A DNA stretch of 24,639 bases, taken from positions 1 through 24,639 of the forward strand of contig JABITQ010000023.1 of assembly GCA_018700535.1 (NCBI GenBank), in the 5' to 3' direction. The position numbers were made by a program, and so were the translations under genes. The notes beneath the pieces were generated by a model. The model searched no databases. It worked only from the letters and a program-made list of their open reading frames with translations, and was not told the DNA's origin. The DNA comes from Candidatus Uhrbacteria bacterium (lineage in GTDB: Bacteria; Patescibacteriota; Patescibacteriia; UBA9934; GWF2-40-263). Position 1 is the stretch's first letter, and the number at the start of each line of letters is the position of its first letter. Positions 6,669 through 12,060 of this stretch are shown piece by piece.

Positions 6669-7214
6669 ATGATGGCTTATCTTGAAGGAGCGGTGTTGTA
6701 TCACGGGAAAGGGTATGTAATTGTGAAGCGAGAAGGGGTGGGCTACAAAATTTCGTTTCCTGAGCCAGCGGCGTCATTGTTGAGTGGAGATGTAAGTATG
6801 TATTTGCATGAGATTATTCGTGACAATGAACGAGAGTTGTTTGGGTTTTCACAGATCGAACAAATGGAATTATTTTGGAAGTTGATCGCGATTTCCGGAG
6901 TGGGTCCAAGGGGCGCGCAAAAGATCGTGTACTCAGGACCGGTGGAAAAGGTAAAGAAATCTATCATGTCAGCCGATCTTGCTGTGCTGACGAGCGTGCC
7001 TGGAGTTGGGAAAAAGACTGCACAAAAAATTATTCTAGAGTTAAAGGGTGTTCTTGCTGATGAGCCTGGATCGAGCGTGTCGGATCAAGATGCGGTTGAT
7101 GGATTGATGGGGCTTGGGTACTCTCGTAGAGATGCAGAGGCGGCGCTTTCTGGGCTTGATGAAGGATCAACCGAGGATCGTATCCGTAAGGCGCTTAAAC
7201 GTATGGTTCGGTAA
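6669..7214 (+). CDS. ruvA: Holliday junction branch migration protein RuvA
   Basis: 181 residues in the RuvA layout: an N-terminal OB fold (MAYLEGAVLYHG...YVIVKREGVGYKI), two helix-hairpin-helix motifs (LIAISGVGPRGAQKI, about 72-86, and LTSVPGVGKKTAQKI, about 105-119), and a C-terminal domain III (DAVDGLMGLGYSRRDAEAAL) that contacts RuvB. It binds four-way junctions and loads the RuvB motor. An AGGGAG SD 7 nt before the ATG supports the start at 6669; it is one of the few housekeeping genes here with an SD. ruvB and ruvC are not adjacent. Confidence 0.95.
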   Translation: MMAYLEGAVLYHGKGYVIVKREGVGYKISFPEPAASLLSGDVSMYLHEIIRDNERELFGFSQIEQMELFWKLIAISGVGPRGAQKIVYSGPVEKVKKSIMSADLAVLTSVPGVGKKTAQKIILELKGVLADEPGSSVSDQDAVDGLMGLGYSRRDAEAALSGLDEGSTEDRIRKALKRMVR

Positions 7215-7216
7215 AT

Positions 7217-8146
7217 ATGGACAGAGACACCTGGAATCAATTTGTTTTAAAGCACGGCCCACGATCGGGTCGCTTTTTGCAATCATGGGATTGGGGTGCG
7301 TTTCAGAAAAAGATGGGTGCTGAGGTGGTGCGTGAGCCGATTGAGAAAGATGGAGAATTAGTAGGTGTGGCCCAGTGGGTAAGGCGAGAAGTGCCGGTTG
7401 TTGGTGAGTATCGATTTTGTCCGCGTGGTCCGATTAGTTCGGTGTCTGTATTGTCTGTGGGAGAAAAAGGGATGTTTTCTCGAATCGAGCCTGCATCAAA
7501 AGACCTTGTGCCTTCAGGTTCGCATAAGACTCATGACAGCCAACCGGCCAATACGCTTTTGTTGGATCTTTCAAAAACTGAGGAAGAACTTTTGGCAGCA
7601 ATGCATCACAAGACACGATACAACATCGGTCTTGCTGGGCGACGTGGTGTGCACGTTGAGTTTAGAGAGCATGAGCTGAGCGAAGTGTGGCAACTTTTTG
7701 AAGAGACAGGTTCGCGAGGACATTTTCGACTACACGAACGTGCGTATTACGAACAGATGCTGAAGTCACTTAAAGGTGAGTGTCACGCATTTCTTGCGAC
7801 AGCATATTTTGAACATCACCCAATCGCTACAACACTTATGTTGGATTTTGGTGACACTCGCACTTACTTACATGGGGCATCAGAGCGAGTGCATCGTAAG
7901 ATCATGGCGCCATCGTTGCTTCACTGGGAGTTGATTCGTTCGGCAAAGGCAAAAGGGTTGAAGTGGTATGACTGGTGGGGGGTGGCACCGGCTGACGCGA
8001 AGGGTCATCCATGGGAAGGGGTGAGTCGGTTCAAGCGCGGGTTTGGTGGTGAGGAGATTGAATACCCGGGGACGTTTGATGTAGTGCACAAGCCGGTGAT
8101 GTACAGGTTGTATCAATTGATGCGGGTGGTGCGTCGAATGATGTAG
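7217..8146 (+). CDS. FemAB/FemX-like peptidoglycan aminoacyltransferase
   Basis: 309 residues with the FemAB/GNAT-fold pattern: LQSWDWGAFQKKMG near the N terminus, MHHKTRYNIGLAGRRGV at about 127-143 (the family's K-TRYNI motif), and LHGASERVHRKIMAPSLLHW followed by GLKWYDWWGV. Such enzymes use aminoacyl-tRNA to add amino acids to the peptidoglycan stem peptide, building the interpeptide bridge; the amino acid here is unknown. It starts 2 nt after ruvA and is followed by a terminator, so it ends the housekeeping block. Confidence 0.85.
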   Translation: MDRDTWNQFVLKHGPRSGRFLQSWDWGAFQKKMGAEVVREPIEKDGELVGVAQWVRREVPVVGEYRFCPRGPISSVSVLSVGEKGMFSRIEPASKDLVPSGSHKTHDSQPANTLLLDLSKTEEELLAAMHHKTRYNIGLAGRRGVHVEFREHELSEVWQLFEETGSRGHFRLHERAYYEQMLKSLKGECHAFLATAYFEHHPIATTLMLDFGDTRTYLHGASERVHRKIMAPSLLHWELIRSAKAKGLKWYDWWGVAPADAKGHPWEGVSRFKRGFGGEEIEYPGTFDVVHKPVMYRLYQLMRVVRRMM

Positions 8147-8173
8147 GTGAGGATTTTAGAAAAATAGTTATAA

Positions 8174-8204
8174 AAACAATGTCACTTAAAGACATTGTTT
8201 TTTT
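8174..8204. terminator. Terminator after the FemAB-like gene
   Basis: AAACAATGTC (8174-8183) and GACATTGTTT (8191-8200) form a perfect 10-bp stem with a 7-nt loop, with a T run continuing to 8204 and A-rich sequence on the other side. Confidence 0.9.
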
Positions 8205-8240
8205 GTTCATCCAAGTCTTTTGGTGATGATGCCCGCACTC

Positions 8241-8269
8241 TTGACACACCACCTAATCTCTGGTTTAAT
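8241..8269 (+). promoter_or_regulatory. Promoter of the leader ORF and ABC exporter
   Basis: TTGACA (8241-8246), a 17-bp spacer and TTTAAT (8264-8269), with TGG before the -10 as an extended element. The predicted start is near 8276, 3 nt before the ATG at 8279. Confidence 0.75.
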
Positions 8270-8278
8270 CCTTCTCTT

Positions 8279-8410
8279 ATGAAGAAACACCGAACACAAT
8301 TTTTTGCAGCCGTAGAAATTCCGTCAGTTGACGGAGTGGTTGTTGCTGCCTCTGTTTCTGTAACATCATGCCTATTTGGCGTGGATTTCAAAGCTTTTAA
8401 CACGTTTTAA
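8279..8410 (+). CDS. Small ORF (43 aa) ahead of the ABC exporter
   Basis: The ATG lies 9 nt after the -10, the same geometry as the leaderless genes nearby, and the frame runs to TAA at 8408-8410. The product starts MKKHRTQFFAAVEIP and continues into a Val/Ala/Ser-rich hydrophobic stretch (VVVAASVSVTSCLF) with one Cys. It could be a secreted or membrane peptide exported by the adjacent transporter, a leader peptide, or non-coding leader. A small stem (8422-8429/8437-8444, one mismatch) follows before the transporter's SD. Confidence 0.4.
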   Translation: MKKHRTQFFAAVEIPSVDGVVVAASVSVTSCLFGVDFKAFNTF

Positions 8411-8472
8411 AAGTTCTAAGTCCCCGCTGAGTTTTTCAGCAGGGCAACACTCACAAGAAAGAGGAGGATATC

Positions 8473-10332
8473 TTGGACGACAAAATGGTTCGTCAGGATC
8501 AGCACACGATTCGTGATTACGTCGCTGCTATGGGTGAAACCTATAGTATTTTACGTTGGTGCTGGGACGAGTTTGTGAATGATATATCTCGGAAGGCTGT
8601 GAGGAAGTTGTTGTGTTTCAGTACCTGCGGACGCTTGGTGAGTCTTCTTTACCCGTGGCTTATGGGCCTGGGGATCGATGCGCTTATCAATCACGACGCA
8701 AAGATGGCGGTGATGGCCGTTGTAGGAACGGCATTCAACTACGTCATCGGAGCCTTTATCGAGCGGTTCTCTGGGCATGCCATTGAGTTGGTGCTTGGAG
8801 AGAATCTGAGGACGATCGATCGTCGATCAAACGAAATGTTCTTTGAGAAAGAGCTCGGTCTGCACCTCGAAGAAGGAACCGAGTTGACGCAGGCAAATAT
8901 GGAGAAAGGCTACAATCGCCTTCATACCGTGCAGGGCTCGTTCTTGTGGACGGGGATCGATTCGGCTTTGACGCTCATCATCACTTGGTTGATGCTGTCG
9001 TTTCTTAGCCCCACTTCAGGTGGAATCATCTTTGTCTTCCTTGGAGTCAACACGCTTGTCTCGTTGGGCTTTAATCGTTTCATTATGGTTAATATGGAGC
9101 CTGTCGATGCAATGTTCCGTGCAATCAACCTGCACCGCAATGGGCGACAGGAGGGGGTTGAGCGTGTAATCACGTCCGGTCGAAGGAACTCGGAAATCGA
9201 AGAGATGGATGAAGCGTTCAGAAAGGTGATCCTTGAAGATCGACGCATCTGGTTCACGTATGTGAACAGCACTGTTCTACGCTCCGTCCTTTCTGGCTTT
9301 GCTGTTACTCTTACTGGGTTGTACGCAGGGTATCAGGTTTGGATTGGTGCAATGAGCATTGCCGAACTAGTCCCGATTCTTACATGGGCTGGTATGGCGA
9401 GTTCACAGATTCGTTTGCTTGCGCGCGTTGAGCGTGAAGTGAACTGGTGCATTCCATCGCTGCGGTCGCTCAAAGAGGCGCTGACGATGGAATGCAAGGT
9501 GCTTGATGCACCGGATGCTGTTGAGCTCCCTGATGAGCCGCTGACAATCGAGATTAACAATCTCGGTCACACCTATTCAGATAAGGATGCGAAGGGTGTT
9601 CTTCGCCACGTGTTCTTTTCTATCGCCCCGGGTGAAATCGTTGCCTTGATTGGTAGGACTGGATGCGGGAAGAGTACGCTCACGCGACTTCTTCAGCGCT
9701 ACATGGATCCCATGCAGGGGTCTATCCTTGTTGGTGGTCATGATCTTCGGTCTGTGATCCAGGAGTCGTGGCGCTCATTGGTGGCGTTTATTCCACAGCG
9801 GTCCCAGGTGTTCGACGGTACGTTGCGTGACAACATTCTCTATGGGCTGACAGGTGACGAACGTCTATCTGTTACCGACGAGAAGATTCTGCAGTTGATG
9901 GCTGTTCTGTGTATTGATTTCGGATCAAGGCTCACGAATGGTCTCGACACGCGTGTTGGTCGGCGAGGAATGAAGCTTTCGGGTGGTGAGGCACAGCGCG
10001 TGATGATTCTCGCTGCTGTGCTGCGTAAGCCGCGGTTTATGATTATCGACGAGGCGACAAGTTCGCTCGACGCGGTGACACAGGCGGCGGTGCAGGCGGG
10101 GATCTATAAGATCCTGCGCGAGTCGGGTGCGAGTGCGCTCATCATTGCACACCGTCTTTCTACGGTCATGCATTGCGACAAGTATGTTGTGATGAAGCCA
10201 GTCGATTCGTTGATCAACGGAGATCCACAAGTAGAATCGATCGCACACTCACCAGCAGAGCTTCATCAGGTCTCCCCGATCTTCCGTCGCCTTGCAGACT
10301 TGGAAGGCGTCAGAATCGCGGGGATTCAATAG
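8473..10332 (+). CDS. ABC exporter, fused membrane and ATPase domains
   Basis: 619 residues. The first 330 or so form a type-I exporter membrane domain with hydrophobic segments around VSLLYPWLMGLGIDAL, AVVGTAFNYVIGAF, LTLIITWLMLSFL and SGFAVTLTGLYAGY. The ATPase domain has Walker A GRTGCGKS (about 394-401), a Q-loop in FIPQRSQVF, signature LSGGEAQR (about 502), Walker B FMIIDEATSSLD and the H-loop IIAHRLS. It lacks a C39 peptidase and likely works as a homodimer exporting lipid, peptide or drug. The start is TTG at 8473, because GAGGAGG (8461-8467) lies 5 nt upstream; the next ATG (8485) is too far from it. Unlike most neighbours it has a long leader and strong SD. Confidence 0.9.
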   Translation: MDDKMVRQDQHTIRDYVAAMGETYSILRWCWDEFVNDISRKAVRKLLCFSTCGRLVSLLYPWLMGLGIDALINHDAKMAVMAVVGTAFNYVIGAFIERFSGHAIELVLGENLRTIDRRSNEMFFEKELGLHLEEGTELTQANMEKGYNRLHTVQGSFLWTGIDSALTLIITWLMLSFLSPTSGGIIFVFLGVNTLVSLGFNRFIMVNMEPVDAMFRAINLHRNGRQEGVERVITSGRRNSEIEEMDEAFRKVILEDRRIWFTYVNSTVLRSVLSGFAVTLTGLYAGYQVWIGAMSIAELVPILTWAGMASSQIRLLARVEREVNWCIPSLRSLKEALTMECKVLDAPDAVELPDEPLTIEINNLGHTYSDKDAKGVLRHVFFSIAPGEIVALIGRTGCGKSTLTRLLQRYMDPMQGSILVGGHDLRSVIQESWRSLVAFIPQRSQVFDGTLRDNILYGLTGDERLSVTDEKILQLMAVLCIDFGSRLTNGLDTRVGRRGMKLSGGEAQRVMILAAVLRKPRFMIIDEATSSLDAVTQAAVQAGIYKILRESGASALIIAHRLSTVMHCDKYVVMKPVDSLINGDPQVESIAHSPAELHQVSPIFRRLADLEGVRIAGIQ

Positions 10333-10339
10333 AATATAT

Positions 10340-10425
10340 ATGCACATTCAATGTCCATATATTGGCTAAACTTAGGTAAATCCTTGCCTCTAGGGGTTGA
10401 CAAAACCTTCAAAATGAGGTAGTCT
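10340..10425 (+). promoter_or_regulatory. Regulatory module and promoter of unit A
   Basis: Inverted repeat ATGCACATTCAATGTCCAT (10340-10358); 3 bp on, the box TTGGCTAAACTTAGGTAA (10362-10379); then TTGACA (10397-10402), a 17-bp spacer and TAGTCT (10420-10425). The layout matches unit B position by position. Confidence 0.75.
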
Positions 10426-10431
10426 ACTTCT

Positions 10432-10758
10432 TGTCGCTTCTGAATAGGAGCGTGCGAAATAGTAGGATTTCCCTACGCACTATTGAACGGGTTAATCACT
10501 CGTCAGACGAAGCTTGTTGCCATGTGAATTGGACTGCAAAGTCTCGTATCACTGCAGAAGTACATGCATTCCTCAGCTCGTGCTTAATCCGGTCTACACT
10601 GGGTGAGCACATCAAAAGAGTTGTGGGTCTGCATCCGTCAGGCACGACGTCGGGCGCTCAATGGCCTCCCCGACGGTCCCTAGTAAAATAGTTCCTCCGA
10701 GCCCAAAAGGCTTAAACCCGATCCCCGACTCGACTGAGTCAGGGATCATTTATTTTTT
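10432..10758 (+). ncRNA. Unit A: putative structured RNA
   Basis: Transcript predicted from about 10432 to the terminator ending near 10758 (about 325 nt). It opens with a hairpin CGCT/AGCG (10435-10438/10449-10452) around a 10-nt loop TCTGAATAGG, equivalent to those in B and C, followed by GTGCG/CGCAC (10452-10456/10476-10480). Downstream of that it shows no clear similarity to B or C and no SD-mini-ORF. A reading frame is stop-free from the 5' hairpin to 10691 (over 80 codons) but has only TTG or CTG as starts and an unconvincing product. No known RNA family is recognised. Confidence 0.5.
10720..10758 (+). terminator. Terminator of unit A
   Basis: GATCCCCGACTC (10720-10731) pairs with GAGTCAGGGATC (10736-10747), with one mismatch and loop GACT, followed by ATTTATTTTTT. 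Confidence 0.9.
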
Positions 10759-10784
10759 GCACTATAAATTTTGTTGACGATCTA

Positions 10785-10808
10785 TTTGTTGTCTGGTTGT
10801 ACAACAAA
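10785..10808. other. 8-bp inverted repeat between units A and B
   Basis: TTTGTTGT (10785-10792) and ACAACAAA (10801-10808) flank an 8-nt loop, just upstream of the unit B regulatory module. It could be a further operator; there is no T-run for termination. Confidence 0.45.
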
Positions 10809-10811
10809 ACC

Positions 10812-10897
10812 ATGCACGTCCGATGTACATATCTTGCCTAAATTTAGGTAAATCTCCACCTCGAAGGGTTGACAAAACCCTCAAAATGGGGTAGTGT
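10812..10897 (+). promoter_or_regulatory. Regulatory module and promoter of unit B
   Basis: Inverted repeat ATGCACGTCCGATGTACAT (10812-10830); 3 bp on, the box TTGCCTAAATTTAGGTAA (10834-10851), palindromic but for one base pair; then TTGACA (10869-10874), a 17-bp spacer and TAGTGT (10892-10897). Inside the core promoter, GGGTT and AACCC flank GACAA as a second dyad, with CCTC and GAGG outside it. Confidence 0.8.
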
Positions 10898-11205
10898 CCT
10901 TTCCTACGCTGATGAAAAGAAGCGTAACCAACGTGGGCCCATCCCACGGCGCAGTCAGAGTGAGCGCATCGCCAGCCTGTGTTAGACCGTGCTCATCGAG
11001 CGCGCATCTGCCCGGGTTTGGTGGCACCAGTTCTAGATTAACGGGCGGATTATCTTCCCGGACTTTCTGCGGAGCTGCTACGCCACCAAAACAACGCGAA
11101 CGCCTGCCGACGAGACATCTCGCCGGCGCGACACTCGACTGCACAATCCCCGTAAACCGACTGAACCACACGATGTGTGACAGTCCCACAACAAAGGAGC
11201 CTCTG

Positions 11206-11229
11206 ATGTACCCCAGTGGATTTATCTAG
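11206..11229 (+). other. Mini-ORF (7 codons) with SD, unit B
   Basis: AAAGGAG (11193-11199) is followed 6 nt later by ATG (11206), encoding MYPSGFI and ending in TAG. It sits between the variable middle and the conserved 3' domain, the same place as the mini-ORF in unit C. Confidence 0.4.
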
Positions 11230-11454
11230 CTTTAGATCTTCTTCAACCGAAGGAATCTGAGTTCTATCAGGGCAAGTGCCACTGATCCACTACAGAATTC
11301 AAAAAACGGACGTCGAAATCGCCCGTACACGCCGACTGGCAATAGCCCCCATAACGTGTCCAACTAAGACCAATACCTACTAACGACATCTGGGCTATAG
11401 CTCAGGCATCGCATCCGTAGTGACGGTCAACTCGGAACGATCGGGCAACGAGCT

Positions 11455-11496
11455 CCCCTCATTCAACTTCGGTTGAGTGGGGGGTTCTTTCTATTT
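11455..11496 (+). terminator. Terminator of unit B
   Basis: Arms 11455-11467 and 11472-11484 (a C-run plus TTCAAC, paired with GTTGA plus a G-run) close on a TTCG tetraloop, followed by TTCTTTCTATTT. Confidence 0.85.
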
Positions 11497-11531
11497 AGCA
11501 CCAGAACATCTCTTTCGAGACTTTGGTTTAG

Positions 11532-11607
11532 ATGCACATCTTTTGCCTAATTTAAGTTTAAAACTCCACCTCGAAGGGTTGACAAAACCCTCAAAATGAG
11601 GTAGTCT
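11532..11607 (+). promoter_or_regulatory. Regulatory module and promoter of unit C
   Basis: Left half of the inverted repeat (ATGCACATC, 11532-11540), a degenerate box TTGCCTAATTTAAGTTTA (11543-11560), then TTGACA (11579-11584), a 17-bp spacer identical to that of B but for one base, and TAGTCT (11602-11607). The right half of the inverted repeat appears deleted. Confidence 0.75.
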
Positions 11608-11785
11608 ATTTATCTGCACTGCTGAAAAGAAGTGCAACCAAGCCCGCAGGAGCTTTCCTGCGGTCAACAGCTAGGTGTGCCATCGACATCGGTTTTTCCG
11701 ATCTGACTCACTCGCTGTATATCCACCATTCCCCATTCCCTAGACTGCAACGACGCGGTCCAAAACATAAAGGAGGTGTCCTACC

Positions 11786-11806
11786 ATGCTTTTGCTTTGG
11801 TGGTGA
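11786..11806 (+). other. Mini-ORF (6 codons) with near-perfect SD, unit C
   Basis: AAAGGAGGTG (11769-11778), nearly fully complementary to the 16S rRNA 3' end, precedes ATG CTT TTG CTT TGG TGG TGA, encoding MLLLWW. The two Trp codons before the stop could suggest a tryptophan leader peptide, but no Trp biosynthetic gene follows, only the conserved 3' domain and a terminator. Confidence 0.4.
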
Positions 11807-11973
11807 CATACTGAACTGAAAACAAACGGACGCATTGACCGCCCGTACACGCCAACTGGCAACAGCCGAATACGTGTCCCAAATGAGACCAATACCTACT
11901 AACGATACATGGGCTCAGGTCTAAGTAATCACCAGTAGTGCGGATATCTCGGGAACATAAATGGCAACGACGT

Positions 11974-12011
11974 CCCCCATCTAGCTTGCTAGATGGGGGG
12001 CTGCTTTTTTT
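11974..12011 (+). terminator. Terminator of unit C
   Basis: CCCCCATCTAG (11974-11984) pairs perfectly with CTAGATGGGGG (11989-11999) around CTTG, followed by GCTGCTTTTTTT. Confidence 0.95.
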
Positions 12012-12026
12012 CAATTTCAAAAACAA

Positions 12027-12052
12027 AAAACCAGTCACATGTGACTGGTTTT
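12027..12052. terminator. Terminator of the DUF11-like gene (bidirectional palindrome)
   Basis: A 26-bp perfect palindrome with CCAGTCACATGTGACTGG at its core, flanked by A and T runs. On the minus strand it lies 8 bp after the DUF11-like gene and is followed by TTTTTTG; on the plus strand it backs up unit C's terminator. Confidence 0.9.
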
Positions 12053-12060
12053 AAAATTGC

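Larger units (their letters stand above)
10904..11496 (+). ncRNA. Unit B: putative structured RNA (about 590 nt)
   Basis: Starts with the hairpin ACGCT/AGCGT (10906-10910/10921-10925) around a 10-nt loop GATGAAAAGA, then CGTGGG/CCCACG (10932-10937/10943-10948). A long middle part is not shared with C. An AAAGGAG SD and 7-codon ORF lie at 11193-11229. The 3' domain (11305-11450) aligns with unit C: ACGGACG/CGCCCGT around a 7-nt loop, then ACACG/CGTGT enclosing GGC-aata-GCC, then the identical GACCAATACCTACTAACGA. A 105-codon frame runs from ATG 10912 into the mini-ORF, but its product is Ser/Arg/Pro-rich with no equivalent in A or C, so I favour a non-coding RNA. Confidence 0.55.
11614..12011 (+). 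ncRNA. Unit C: putative structured RNA (about 400 nt)
   Basis: Opens with GCACT/AGTGC (11616-11620/11631-11635) around GCTGAAAAGA; compared with B the stem differs at two base pairs, both compensated. A second hairpin CCGCAGG/CCTGCGG (11644-11650/11657-11663) follows. A near-perfect SD with a 6-codon ORF lies at 11769-11806. The 3' domain (11825-11970) repeats B's: ACGGACG/CGCCCGT with a different 7-nt loop, ACACG/CGTGT enclosing GGC-aaca-GCC, and the identical ACCAATACCTACTAACGA. It is about 190 nt shorter than B, mostly before the SD. Confidence 0.55.

Noticed and set aside
10894..11229. 111-codon ORF across unit B as a protein gene
   Set aside because: Its GTG start lies inside the -10 box, the product is Ser/Arg/Pro-rich, and units A and C have no homologous product. 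The frame is reported only as a finding.
11786..12011. Tryptophan-type attenuator from the Trp-Trp mini-ORF of unit C
   Set aside because: No gene follows on the plus strand; the unit simply ends in a terminator, and the next gene is on the opposite strand.
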